Positions 7,827-15,482 of a DNA stretch of 64,000 nt are shown piece by piece (the first letter of the stretch is position 1; each line of letters starts with the position of its first letter). The stretch is taken from assembly GCF_022374935.2 (NCBI RefSeq), contig NZ_CP092430.2, positions 930,001 through 994,000 of the forward strand. The letters run 5' to 3'. The notes beneath the pieces are model-generated. The model saw only the letters and a list, made by a program, of their open reading frames with translations. It made no database searches and was not told where the DNA came from. The stretch is from Mycolicibacter virginiensis. Lineage in GTDB: Bacteria > Actinomycetota > Actinomycetes > Mycobacteriales > Mycobacteriaceae. The position numbers and the translations under genes are program-made.

Positions 7827-7843
7827 ATGTTGATATTGCAATG
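7827..7843. promoter_or_regulatory. Candidate CmtR/ArsR-type operator before DUF1490-ctpC operon
   Basis: ATGTTGATATTGCAATG, in an unusually AT-rich patch between divergent dedA and the DUF1490 gene. It matches the cmtR promoter element ATGCTGATATAACAGCA (27614-27630) at 11 of 17 positions, including the TGATAT core. This suggests that an ArsR/SmtB-family sensor, possibly CmtR itself, controls the ctpC-like operon. Inference only. Confidence 0.35.
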
Positions 7844-7923
7844 TTTAGATGTTAACGTCAGCGGCGAAGGATTGAGCGGTATGCCAACTGGGGCAGAAGC
7901 GGAACGAAAGGTTACTGATCGCA

Positions 7924-8205
7924 ATGTATGGATTGTTGGCGAAAGCGGGGGCCACGGTGGTCACCGGGCTGGTCGGGGTCAGCGCCTACGAGGTGTTGAA
8001 GAAGGCGCTCGGGAAGGCGCCCGTTCGCCGGGCCGCCGTCGCAACGACGGAGTTGGGTTTGCGCGGGACGCGGCGCGCCGAGGTCGTCGCGGAGTCGGCC
8101 CGGCTGAAGGCCTCCGATGTGATGGCCGAGGCCCGCGAGCGTATCGGCGAAGAGGTCCAGCCTCCTGCCGCCGCTGACGTGCACGACCACGACCACGACC
8201 ACTGA
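7924..8205 (+). CDS. DUF1490 (PacL-type) partner of the ctpC-like ATPase
   Basis: A 93-residue protein. The N-terminal hydrophobic helix (LLAKAGATVVTGLVGVSAYE) anchors it in the membrane; it is followed by a Glu/Ala/Arg-rich helical stalk (ARLKASDVMAEARERIGEE) and a C-terminal HDHDHDH metal-binding tail. This matches mycobacterial PacL proteins (Rv3269 is the CtpC partner), which are membrane scaffolds/chaperones for P-type metal efflux pumps. Its TGA overlaps the ATG of the ATPase gene by one base, so the pair is translationally coupled. The His/Asp tail is typical of the zinc-type member; the two other DUF1490 proteins in this window have different tails. Confidence 0.92.
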   Translation: MYGLLAKAGATVVTGLVGVSAYEVLKKALGKAPVRRAAVATTELGLRGTRRAEVVAESARLKASDVMAEARERIGEEVQPPAAADVHDHDHDH

Positions 8206-10514
8206 TGGCGTCGGTGACTGCTGCCAACCATGCCGCGCTGACGATCGTGTCGGATGCGGCTGTCGATGATCCTGCTTTCGAGGTGGCTTCCGATGCGGCC
8301 GGGCGGATGCGGGTCACGGTTGCGTGGGTCTGTTCGAATTCGCGTCGTGCCGTGGCGGTGGAAGAGTCGGTGGGCCGCCAGCCCGGGGTGCGGGCAGTGC
8401 ACGCCTACCCACACACCGGATCGGTGGTGGTGTGGTACTCGCCACGGCGCGCCGATCGGCCGTCGCTGCTAGCGGCGATCGCCGCGGCTGAGCATGTGGC
8501 CGACGAGATGATCCCCGCGCGCACGCCGCGATCAGCTGACGTCCGCAACACCGATGTGCTGCGCATGGTCATCGGCGGGGCGGCCCTGTTCCTACTGGGT
8601 GTGCGCCGTTACGGCTTCCGGCGGCCGCCGATGCTGGGCCCAACCGGGCAGTTGGTCGCCACCGGGGCAACCGTCTTCATGGGCTATCCGTTCCTGCGCG
8701 GCGCGCTGCGGTCGCTGCGCTCGGGTCGCGCGGGCACCGACACGTTGGTCACTGCGGCGATCATCGCCAGCCTTGTCCTGCGCGAGAACGTGGTCGCGCT
8801 CACCGTGCTGTGGCTGCTCAATATCGGTGAGTATCTGCAAGATCTGACCGTGCGGCGCACCCGGCGGGCGATCTCCGAGCTGCTGCGCGGCACCGCCGAC
8901 ACCGCGTGGATCCGTACCGCCGACGGCACCGAGGTCCAGGTGCCGATCGACACGGTGGAGATCGGTGACGAGGTGATCGTGCACGATCACGTGGCGATCC
9001 CGGTCGATGGCGAGGTCATCGACGGGGAGGCGGTTGTCGATCAGGCCGCGATCACCGGGGAAAACCTGCCGGTCAGCATCATCGCGGGGGCAGCGGTGCA
9101 CGCCGGGTCGGTGGTGGTGCGCGGACGGTTGGTGGTACGCGCCCGCGCGGTGGGTAAGGAAACGGTGATCGGCCGCATCGTTACCCGCGTCGAGGAGGCC
9201 CAGCTCGATCGGGCGCCGATCCAGACCGTCGGGGAGAACTTCTCGCGGCGCTTCGTGCCCGCGTCGTTCCTGCTGTCGGCACTCACCTTGGTGCTCACCG
9301 GCGATGTCCGCCGGGCGATGACGATGCTGCTGATCGCCTGCCCGTGCGCGGTGGGGCTGTCCACGCCGACGGCGATCAGTGCGGCGATCGGCAACGGGGC
9401 GCGCCGCGGCATCCTGATCAAGGGCGGCTCGCATCTGGAGCGGGCGGGCCAGGTGGACGCGATGGTGTTCGACAAAACCGGCACGCTCACGGTGGGACGC
9501 CCGGTGGTGACGAATATTGTTGCACTGCATAAGGGCTGGCAGCCCGAGGAGGTCTTGGCCTATGCCGCCAGCTCGGAGATCCACTCGCGTCACCCACTGG
9601 CCGAGGCGGTGATCCGCTCGACCGAGGAACGCCATATCAGTATTCCGCCGCACGAGCAATGCGAGGTGCTGGTAGGGCTGGGGATGCGCACCTGGGCCGA
9701 TGGGCAGATCCTGCTGCTGGGCAGCCCGTCGCTGCTGCGCGCCGAGAAGGTCCGGGTGTCGAAGAAAGCCACAGAGTGGGTCGACAAGCTGCGCAAGCAG
9801 GCCGAAACCCCGCTGCTGCTTGCGGTGGACGGCACGCTGGTGGGGTTGATCAGCCTGCGCGACGAGGTCCGTCCCGAGGCCGCTGAGGTCTTGACGAAGC
9901 TGCGAGCCAACGGAATACGCCGGATCGTCATGCTCACCGGCGACCATTCCGATACCGCCGCCGCGGTTGCGGGCGAACTCGGCATCGACGAGTGGCGCGC
10001 CGAAGTACTCCCCGACGACAAACTCGAGGCGGTACGCGCGCTGCAGGCAGAGGGGTACGTCGTGGGGATGGTCGGCGACGGGGTCAATGACGCCCCGGCG
10101 CTGGCGAGCGCCGATATCGGGATCGCGATGGGGTTGGCCGGAACCGATGTGGCCGTCGAGACCGCCGATGTCGCATTGGCTAACGACAACCTGCAACGCC
10201 TGCTCGACGTGCCCGACCTGGGCGCACGTGCCGTCCAGGTCATCCGGCAGAACTACGGCATGTCGATCGCGGTCAACGCCGCCGGGCTGCTGATCGGGGC
10301 CGTCGGCGCGCTGTCGCCGGTGCTCGCGGCGATCCTGCACAACGCGTCCTCGGTGGCTGTGGCCACTAACAGCTCCCGGCTGATCCGCTACCGCCTCGCC
10401 GGTAACGGATCGCGTGATGGCGGGGTCCAGTCCACCGAGACGGAGGGCGGTCGCCAGCGGCGGGGCGGCGCGATGGTCTCGGTCTCGTCGGCGGATCTAG
10501 AACCGCCTCGCTGA
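8205..10514 (+). CDS. ctpC: CtpC-like P1B-type metal-exporting ATPase
   Basis: 769 residues. The N-terminal ~110 residues form a ferredoxin-like pseudo metal-binding domain ([29 protein letters not shown]) without a CxxC. Membrane helices follow, with the ion-site motif CPC at residues 379-381 (LLIACPCAVGLSTPTA), phosphorylation site D423 in DKTGT, and the hinge GDGVND at ~624. Long stretches match my memory of Mtb CtpC (Rv3270), a Zn/Mn exporter: LRENVVALTVLWLLNIGEY and PIQTVGENFSRRFVP. It has ~40 extra C-terminal residues (Gly/Arg-rich) and a longer N-terminus than Mtb CtpC. It is coupled to the DUF1490 gene and followed by a strong hairpin. Since it sits in an island, it may be an extra paralogue of the chromosomal ctpC. 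Confidence 0.93.
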   Translation: MASVTAANHAALTIVSDAAVDDPAFEVASDAAGRMRVTVAWVCSNSRRAVAVEESVGRQPGVRAVHAYPHTGSVVVWYSPRRADRPSLLAAIAAAEHVADEMIPARTPRSADVRNTDVLRMVIGGAALFLLGVRRYGFRRPPMLGPTGQLVATGATVFMGYPFLRGALRSLRSGRAGTDTLVTAAIIASLVLRENVVALTVLWLLNIGEYLQDLTVRRTRRAISELLRGTADTAWIRTADGTEVQVPIDTVEIGDEVIVHDHVAIPVDGEVIDGEAVVDQAAITGENLPVSIIAGAAVHAGSVVVRGRLVVRARAVGKETVIGRIVTRVEEAQLDRAPIQTVGENFSRRFVPASFLLSALTLVLTGDVRRAMTMLLIACPCAVGLSTPTAISAAIGNGARRGILIKGGSHLERAGQVDAMVFDKTGTLTVGRPVVTNIVALHKGWQPEEVLAYAASSEIHSRHPLAEAVIRSTEERHISIPPHEQCEVLVGLGMRTWADGQILLLGSPSLLRAEKVRVSKKATEWVDKLRKQAETPLLLAVDGTLVGLISLRDEVRPEAAEVLTKLRANGIRRIVMLTGDHSDTAAAVAGELGIDEWRAEVLPDDKLEAVRALQAEGYVVGMVGDGVNDAPALASADIGIAMGLAGTDVAVETADVALANDNLQRLLDVPDLGARAVQVIRQNYGMSIAVNAAGLLIGAVGALSPVLAAILHNASSVAVATNSSRLIRYRLAGNGSRDGGVQSTETEGGRQRRGGAMVSVSSADLEPPR

Positions 10515-10565
10515 CGGTCGCCTAACGTCGGCGTGTGTGTGGTGAGCGTCGCGCACCGATGAACG

Positions 10566-10600
10566 GGGTGCCTACCGCCAGTTCCTGGCGGTAGGCACCC
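10566..10600. terminator. Strong hairpin downstream of ctpC-like gene
   Basis: A perfect 16-bp inverted repeat with a 3-nt loop: GGGTGCCTACCGCCAG-TTC-CTGGCGGTAGGCACCC. It lies 50 bp after the ATPase stop codon. There is no U-tract, as is common for mycobacterial terminators. It most likely ends the DUF1490-ctpC transcript. Confidence 0.75.
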
Positions 10601-10633
10601 TGGCCTGGGGGTGTCGACCGCCTACAATCGAGG

Positions 10634-10656
10634 TCACCCGGGGTCCTACCGGGTGA
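10634..10656. promoter_or_regulatory. Second hairpin/operator TCACCCGG-N7-CCGGGTGA
   Basis: A perfect 8-bp inverted repeat with a 7-nt loop, 34 bp after the first hairpin and 112 bp before the CDF-like gene. It could be a second terminator or an operator for the following transporter gene; the sequence alone does not decide. Confidence 0.4.
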
Positions 10657-10767
10657 TGAGTGGGGTTTTGGCGGCGGCGCGCTGCTGCCGAGCGGGTAGG
10701 TGTGGCGGTCGTGGGTCCCGCCGCCGTGGCCTGATCATAAGAGCAATCAAATGCAGATAGTGGGGTT

Positions 10768-11472
10768 GTGGTGGCTGACTTCGATCCGGCGGGCGGTCCC
10801 GCCGAGTTGGTCGACGACACATGCTGTGCGGAATCGGGGCACGCTGCGCCGGCACCGGTTGTACGCGACGCAGGATGGCTGCGGGACGCCCGATGGGCGC
10901 GGGGGCTGGCGTGGATCAGCCTGGTGTTTCTGGCCGTGGAGGCCGTCGTGGGCTTGTGGCAGGGGTTGGCGGCTGGGTCGGTCGCCCTGACCGGCTGGGC
11001 ATTGGGCAGTGTGGCCGAGGCATTGGCCGGCGTGGTGGTGATCTGGCGGTTCACCGGTTCGCGGACCCTGTCGGCGACGGCCGAGCGCCGCGCGCAAATC
11101 GGTGTGGCGGTGTCGTTTTGGCTGACCGCCCCCTACATCGCCGCCGAATCGGTCCATCACCTCTTCGGTGAACGCCACCCCGAGGTCAGCGTGATCGGCA
11201 TCGTGTTGACCGCGTTCGCGGTGCTGGTGATGCCGGTCTTGGGGCGTGGCCAACGCATCCTGGGTGCCCGGTTGGCCTCGGCGGCCACCGCCGGGGAGGG
11301 CGCGCAGAACTATCTGTGCGCAGTGCAGGCCGCCGCGGTGCTGACTGGCCTGGCGGTTACCGCCAACTGGTCCGGCGGCTGGTGGCTCGATCCGGTGATC
11401 GGGCTGGGCGTTGCCGCCGCCGCGGTCTGGCAAGGTTTTCGGTCCTGGCGGGGTGAGGACTGCGGCTGCTGA
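10768..11472 (+). CDS. Cation transporter, CDF-like membrane protein
   Basis: A 234-residue protein starting at GTG 10768 (another GTG follows directly). An N-terminal acidic stretch with CC (DDTCCAES) precedes six predicted hydrophobic segments: GLAWISLVFLAVEAVVGLW, ...ALTGWALGSVAEALAGVVV, VSFWLTAPYIAAESV, VIGIVLTAFAVLVMPVL, ...YLCAVQAAAVLTGLAV, DPVIGLGVAAAAVW. It is close to the truncated cation-diffusion-facilitator-like proteins often seen beside metal ATPases in actinobacteria. It ends in a cysteine-containing tail (EDCGC). The usual HxxxD metal site is not obvious (GSVAEA replaces it), so transport activity is uncertain; metal-related context supports a role in efflux or sensing. Confidence 0.7.
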   Translation: MVADFDPAGGPAELVDDTCCAESGHAAPAPVVRDAGWLRDARWARGLAWISLVFLAVEAVVGLWQGLAAGSVALTGWALGSVAEALAGVVVIWRFTGSRTLSATAERRAQIGVAVSFWLTAPYIAAESVHHLFGERHPEVSVIGIVLTAFAVLVMPVLGRGQRILGARLASAATAGEGAQNYLCAVQAAAVLTGLAVTANWSGGWWLDPVIGLGVAAAAVWQGFRSWRGEDCGC

Positions 11473-11514
11473 CCCACGGGCTGGTTGCGTCGTCGCGGCC
11501 GAGATGCTGGTGGA

Positions 11515-12177
11515 TCAACCGGCGTGAAGCGGGCCGGCGCAGCCAGGACCACCTGCCGCTCGATCCTGTTGCCGCGAGACTCGATCCTGTTGCCCCGAGA
11601 GGGGTTTGTCGGCGGCCCCGAGCAGATAATCGCCACGGATGCGGGTGATCGACCCGAGGACCACGAGGCCGCACCGGGTGAGTTCGTCGAGGAACTGTTC
11701 GACGGTGAACCGGTCGTCGCAGGCCAAGGCATGAGCGGTGACTTCTTCGAAGTAGAACCGCCCACCCGGTCTCAGCACCCGGGCGACCTCGGCCAGCGCG
11801 TTGCGCCAGTCCGGGATGTGGTGGACGACCCCGAAGTCGAACACCGCATGATAGCTCGCGTCGTCGGCATCCAGCGCCGCACGCAGGTCGGTCGCGCTGC
11901 CCTGGGCGAGCCGAACCCGGTCGCCGTAGCGGGCCAGCCGCCGGCTCGCTCGTCGGATCATCGCCGGGTCCAGATCCACCGCGTCGACACGGGTGGCGCC
12001 GAACCGCTCCAGCATCAGCTGCGTGCCGTATCCGGAACCGCATCCGATCTCCAGGGCCCGCGATCCCGGGATGAGCCGACCGCCGCATCGCGCCAGCAGC
12101 GGCGCTTCATAACAGCTTTGCAGCCAGCGCCGCGGCAAGCTGTTCACCAGCGCGGTTTCCGCCCGATCCATCAACAT
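11515..12177 (-). CDS. SAM-dependent class I methyltransferase
   Basis: About 220 residues from ATG 12177 (a second ATG is at 12171); the frame is open far upstream but that part lies within the neighbouring membrane gene and has shadow composition. Motif I is clear (ALEIGCGSGYGTQL), followed by an acidic end of beta2 (VDAVDLDPAM), FDFGVVHHIPDWRNALAEV (motif post I/II) and RVLRPGGRFYFEE (motif III). The substrate is unknown. It is co-directional with, and starts 32 nt after, the isoprenylcysteine-methyltransferase-like gene. The extreme C-terminus (GQQDRVSRQQDR) is encoded by a 21-bp tandem repeat, suggesting the original 3' end has been altered. Confidence 0.82.
   Translation of the reverse strand: MLMDRAETALVNSLPRRWLQSCYEAPLLARCGGRLIPGSRALEIGCGSGYGTQLMLERFGATRVDAVDLDPAMIRRASRRLARYGDRVRLAQGSATDLRAALDADDASYHAVFDFGVVHHIPDWRNALAEVARVLRPGGRFYFEEVTAHALACDDRFTVEQFLDELTRCGLVVLGSITRIRGDYLLGAADKPLSGQQDRVSRQQDRAAGGPGCAGPLHAG
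11559..11600. repeat. Tandem 21-bp repeat in methyltransferase 3' end
   Basis: Two consecutive copies of CTCGATCCTGTTGCC(G/C)CGAGA (one mismatch) at 11559-11579 and 11580-11600, adding seven codons to the methyltransferase. The second copy runs into TGTTGCCCCGAGAGGGGTTTG's 5' part; most of that 21-mer (11588-11608) recurs exactly at 24491-24511 in the 3' end of ctpG. Confidence 0.85.
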
Positions 12178-12208
12178 CTGCTGGCCCTGCGCACACCCAG
12201 TCGCGGCG

Positions 12209-12811
12209 TCAGGACAGCCCGACTCGGGGAACGAAACGCCCGACCGCGGCGGTGTAGGCGTGGTACTGCTGATCGTGCACGGTGCGAAGGTAGGGCTCTT
12301 CAACACCGCGGACCTGCAGCTCGATCGCGGCGACCAGCAGCGCGAAACCGGCGAGCGCAAGCGGATTGGGCGCCACGAGCACGGACCCGGCGGCGAAAAC
12401 CAGCATCGCGGAAAAGATCGTGTTGCGGACCACCGCGAACACACCGTGGCGCACCAACGTCGTTGCCTCGTTGGGGTCGACCCCGATCCGCCAGGACTCG
12501 CCCATGTCGTGCTGCGCGTAGACGGTTGCGCCGATGCCGGCCACAGCGACCACAACGCCGGTCGTCTGTATCCACGTCGCGAGCAACACCTCGAGCGGGA
12601 AAAGCATGCCGGCCAGTTGAAGCAGCGGCGCGGCGACACCGATGACGACCGCCGCGACGAACCCGACGCCGGCGATCCACTCCAGCGATCCGAACCGGCC
12701 GCTGACACCGCGAAAGCCCGTCGATCCGGTCATGCGCCACTGCCGCCAGCTGCGCCACCCGAACCCGAGCACACCGAACACGAGATAGAGCACCACTGCG
12801 ATGAGAGCCAT
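12209..12811 (-). CDS. Isoprenylcysteine carboxyl methyltransferase-like membrane protein
   Basis: 200 residues from ATG 12811 (preceded by AGGAGTTTCC). Hydrophobic helices lie at about residues 1-17 (ALIAVVLYLVFGVLGFG), 45-66, 70-95 and 100-115, and at 150-180. The C-terminal region has the ICMT/PEMT family pattern: GPxxxVRHP-like NEATTLVRHGVFAVVRNTIFSAM and the closing EEPYLRTVHDQQYHAYTAAVGRFVP. The family methylates small or isoprenylated substrates in membranes. It shares an operon with the soluble methyltransferase. In metal islands such proteins are recurrent but their role is undefined. Confidence 0.8.
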   Translation of the reverse strand: MALIAVVLYLVFGVLGFGWRSWRQWRMTGSTGFRGVSGRFGSLEWIAGVGFVAAVVIGVAAPLLQLAGMLFPLEVLLATWIQTTGVVVAVAGIGATVYAQHDMGESWRIGVDPNEATTLVRHGVFAVVRNTIFSAMLVFAAGSVLVAPNPLALAGFALLVAAIELQVRGVEEPYLRTVHDQQYHAYTAAVGRFVPRVGLS

Positions 12812-12844
12812 CAGGAAACTCCTCCGACCCAGCACATATCTACA

Positions 12845-12866
12845 CATAGTAATGTATGCATGTTAT
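12845..12866. promoter_or_regulatory. AT-rich dyad upstream of the methyltransferase operon
   Basis: CATAGTAATGTATGCATGTTATG contains outer CATA/TATG and inner ATGCAT symmetry in otherwise GC-rich DNA, about 35 bp upstream of the ICMT-like start on the minus strand. It is similar in flavour to 13906-13929. Candidate site for a metal sensor; weak evidence. Confidence 0.3.
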
Positions 12867-13045
12867 GGTGGCTAGTCGAAGCCTCACATCCGTCCTTCGG
12901 CGCTTCGAGCGGTCGTCGGAGGGCACCACGCGCCAGCGGCGACACCGGCGGGCAGCCGCGACTCAGACAATTAGACAAGTGGTCACGTGGTCGTAAGCTT
13001 GCGTTGTTAGCGTTGCGCCCGCCGCGGACCACCGGACAGGGAGCG

Positions 13046-13816
13046 ATGATGCCGCATACGCCGACGCCCGCGCCGTGGGCCCCGCGGGTACTGGTGCTCG
13101 GGTACAGCGGGCTGCTGGCCGGGGTCGCCGGGTTTGTCAACGCGGTGGCCCTGCTGGTGTTGGCGTTCCCGGTGGGCAACCTCACCGCGGTAACCACTGA
13201 GTTGGGCATGAACACGGGCAACCCGAACCCCTGGTTGTATGAAGGCCATGTGCTCGCGGCGATCCTGTTCGGGTTCCTGGGCGGCACCGCGGCAGCGGGC
13301 GCGGTTCTGGCGCCCACCCACACCGACACCGGCCCGCGCCATGCCGCGGTGCTGGTAGCTGAAGCCGCGCTGTTGTTGCTTGCCGCGATCGGGGTCGAGG
13401 AAACCGTGGTCCAGGCGACACTTTCCACGTTCGGCGTGGAGCGAACCGTGGTCCAGGCTGGACTTGCCGCCGCGGCGCTGGGACTGCAAAACGGCGTGAC
13501 CTCAAGCTTGGGCGGGATGGCGATCCGCACCACGCACTTCACCGGCACCATCACCGACCTCGGGCTGATGCTGGGCCGCAGCCGCCGGCACGGAATCGAG
13601 AAGTGGAAAACAGCCGTCCTTACCGCGACCTTGCTGCTGTTCCTGGCCGGCGGCGCAGCCGGGGTACTGACCGGTATTTGGTTCGGCGGCTACGCGCTGA
13701 TCATCCCCGCAGCGGTCTGCGCGGCCGTCGCGGCGGCAAGCCTGCTGCATGACCGCAGACGTCGCACATCCCGTGCTTGTGCGACCGCCGAGCCGGCGCG
13801 GACCGATGCCCGCTGA
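13046..13816 (+). CDS. DUF1275 (YoaK-like) membrane protein
   Basis: A 256-residue protein from ATG 13046 (ATGATG), preceded by CAGGGAG. It has the YoaK/DUF1275 pattern: GYSGLLAGVAGFVNAVALL at the N-terminus, ...FGFLGGTAAAGAVLAP in the middle, ALGLQNGVTSSLGGMAIRTTHFTGT (Q-N-x-x-x-x...T-G-T signature) and LTATLLLFLAGGAAGVLTG. About six membrane helices. Between residues ~117 and 144 is a 14-residue tandem duplication (VEETVVQATLSTFG then VERTVVQAGLAAAA), which lengthens a loop or helix compared with the normal family. Function is unknown; it lies among metal-resistance genes. Confidence 0.85.
   Translation: MMPHTPTPAPWAPRVLVLGYSGLLAGVAGFVNAVALLVLAFPVGNLTAVTTELGMNTGNPNPWLYEGHVLAAILFGFLGGTAAAGAVLAPTHTDTGPRHAAVLVAEAALLLLAAIGVEETVVQATLSTFGVERTVVQAGLAAAALGLQNGVTSSLGGMAIRTTHFTGTITDLGLMLGRSRRHGIEKWKTAVLTATLLLFLAGGAAGVLTGIWFGGYALIIPAAVCAAVAAASLLHDRRRRTSRACATAEPARTDAR
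13394..13477. repeat. 42-bp tandem duplication inside the DUF1275 gene
   Basis: Two consecutive 42-bp units (13394-13435 and 13436-13477). The first ~30 bp are clearly related (shared AACCGTGGTCCAGGC core) and the rest diverged. It keeps the reading frame. Confidence 0.75.
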
Positions 13817-13905
13817 CCGCGTCCCCGCTCAGTTGCCCTTCCCGCGTTCAGGCGTTGGGATCCTGCGGGAGACATAGCCGCGGTGCCAGGCGCATGACGA
13901 ATCGT

Positions 13906-13929
13906 ATGCACACATGCATATGTACGCAT
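13906..13929. promoter_or_regulatory. Candidate metal-sensor operator before zinc-ribbon/CDF operon
   Basis: ATGCACACATGCATATGTACGCAT is an imperfect inverted repeat in an AT-rich island 55 bp upstream of the GTG at 13984. A -10-like TAGATA follows at 13933-13938. ArsR/SmtB-type sensors bind such ATGCA-containing dyads; which regulator is used is not visible. Confidence 0.35.
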
Positions 13930-13983
13930 TTTTAGATAGACTCCCGGCAGTCGATCGGGAACCGGCCGGAGAGGAGCCGAGAA

Positions 13984-14328
13984 GTGGAAGACCAGCGCGG
14001 ATCACGGGAAGCGAGGGAGTCGGCGCTGCTGTGCCCGCGGTGTGCATCGCAGATGCTGCCGGTACAGCGGTTCGGGGTGACGATCGATCAGTGCACCGGC
14101 TGCGGCGGCATCTTCCTCGACCTGGGGGAGATTGAGCAGCTCACCGAGGCCGAGCGCCGGTTCTACGCCGCCCAACAGCAGCCGCAGCAACCGCCGCCAG
14201 GCGGGTATGTGCCGCAGCCCTACCCGGCGCCGCCGATGTATGCCGAACGCCCCCGACAGGGCGGCTTTCTTGGCGGCTTGTTCAGCGGCGGAGGCTACTA
14301 CGGGGGGCGCCATGGCGGGCACCACTGA
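13984..14328 (+). CDS. TFIIB-type zinc-ribbon protein
   Basis: A 114-residue protein starting at GTG 13984 (GAGGAG upstream). Residues ~17-50 are a zinc ribbon with two Cys pairs (LLCPRCASQM and DQCTGCGGIFLDLGEIEQL), the zf-TFIIB/COG3809 signature. The rest is Gln/Pro/Gly/Tyr-rich and probably disordered, ending in a His-containing tail (GGRHGGHH) that could bind metal. It overlaps the start of the CDF exporter gene by 17 nt, so the two are an operon; it may help sense or deliver zinc to the exporter. Confidence 0.85.
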   Translation: MEDQRGSREARESALLCPRCASQMLPVQRFGVTIDQCTGCGGIFLDLGEIEQLTEAERRFYAAQQQPQQPPPGGYVPQPYPAPPMYAERPRQGGFLGGLFSGGGYYGGRHGGHH

Positions 14329-15328
14329 CGGCGGCGCCGACGCTACCGCGTCGGCGCCGCGACCTGCCCACGACTCCGGTGCTGGCCGCACCGACGACAC
14401 CGGGCACGATCACGGCCACGGGGCGTCGGCGGACGCGGACCGCAGGTGGCTGGGGATCGCGCTGGGCTTGATCGTCGCGTTCATGGCCGTCGAGGTGGTC
14501 ATCGGCCTGGTGGCGAACTCGCTGGCATTGATCTCCGATGCCGGGCACATGCTCACCGACGCGGCGTCGATCGTGTTGGCGCTGATCGCGATCCGGCTGG
14601 CGCGGCGTCCGGCGCGGGGCCGCTATACCTACGGGTTCAAGCGGGTGGAGATCTTGTCCGCGCAGGCCAACGGGATCACTCTGCTGCTGCTGACGGTGTG
14701 GTTCGTCTACGAAGGGGTGCGCCGGCTGATCACCCCGCCGGAGGTTGCCGGCCCGCTGGTGCTGTTCACCGCCCTGGCCGGGATCGTCGTGAACATTGCC
14801 GCCACCTGGTCGATCAGCCGGGCGAACCGCACCAGTTTGAACGTCGAGGGTGCTTTTCAGCACATCCTCAACGACCTGTACGCGTTCATCGGCACCGCGA
14901 TCGCCGGGGCGGTGGTGTGGGCCACCGGCTTCGCCCGCGCCGACGCTATTGCGGCCCTGGTGGTGGCGGCGTTGATGGCCAAAGCGGGGTGGGGCCTGGT
15001 CCGCGAGGCCGGGCGGATCTTTCTAGAGGCCGCCCCCGCAGACCTGGACCCGGCCGAGATCAACGACAGGATCGCCGCGATACCCCAGGTGGTCGAGGTG
15101 CATGATCTGCACGTGTGGCAGATCAGCTCCGGTCAGCCGGCGATGTCGGCGCATGTGCTCGTCACCGGCGAAGCCGACTGCCACGCGGTCCGCTCCCGCA
15201 TGGAAACGGTGCTGCACAACGAGTTTCACGTCGAGCACACCACCGTGCAGATCGACCACGCCACCCCTGATGGCCACACCCGCGTCCGAGGGCTGCGCCC
15301 AACCGCGCGGGCCAGTGCCCGCCCATAA
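14312..15328 (+). CDS. Cation diffusion facilitator (CzcD/ZitB-like) metal exporter
   Basis: 338 residues from ATG 14312, inside the zinc-ribbon gene's 3' end. The N-terminal His-rich stretch is DDTGHDHGHG. Helices II and V carry the CDF metal site: LISDAGHMLTDAAS (HxxxD) and GAFQHILNDLYAFIG (HxxxD). The C-terminal cytoplasmic domain has EVHDLHVWQISSG and ends in a ferredoxin-like fold (VEHTTVQIDH). CDF antiporters export Zn2+/Cd2+/Co2+ against protons. The long frame before 14312 is a shadow. Confidence 0.93.
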   Translation: MAGTTDGGADATASAPRPAHDSGAGRTDDTGHDHGHGASADADRRWLGIALGLIVAFMAVEVVIGLVANSLALISDAGHMLTDAASIVLALIAIRLARRPARGRYTYGFKRVEILSAQANGITLLLLTVWFVYEGVRRLITPPEVAGPLVLFTALAGIVVNIAATWSISRANRTSLNVEGAFQHILNDLYAFIGTAIAGAVVWATGFARADAIAALVVAALMAKAGWGLVREAGRIFLEAAPADLDPAEINDRIAAIPQVVEVHDLHVWQISSGQPAMSAHVLVTGEADCHAVRSRMETVLHNEFHVEHTTVQIDHATPDGHTRVRGLRPTARASARP

Positions 15329-15482
15329 TCCGGGGTAGCGCGACGTCGTGGCCGCGCGTGCGGCCCCGGCCGGCATACATGTCACCTCGCGGCGCCGCAT
15401 ACCGGCGTTCTGGCTGTCCACCACCATGACTGCTGCGGTTGCGGTGGGCAGATCTTGGTCGGTGACCGTGGGGAACCGCGGA
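15329..15482. other. Convergent gap between CDF gene and truncated ctpG
   Basis: 154 bp with no gene and no clear hairpin. The minus-strand ctpG remnant ends at 15483. Confidence 0.4.

Noticed and set aside
8592..10340. Long minus-strand open frame (582 codons) antisense to the ctpC-like gene
   Set aside because: Composition is Arg/His/Gln/Gly-rich with no domain; typical high-GC shadow of a real gene whose motifs are unmistakable on the plus strand.
11485..12645. 386-codon plus-strand frame over the methyltransferase genes
   Set aside because: Antisense to two genes with clear methyltransferase motifs; C-terminus is almost only Arg/Ala/Pro.
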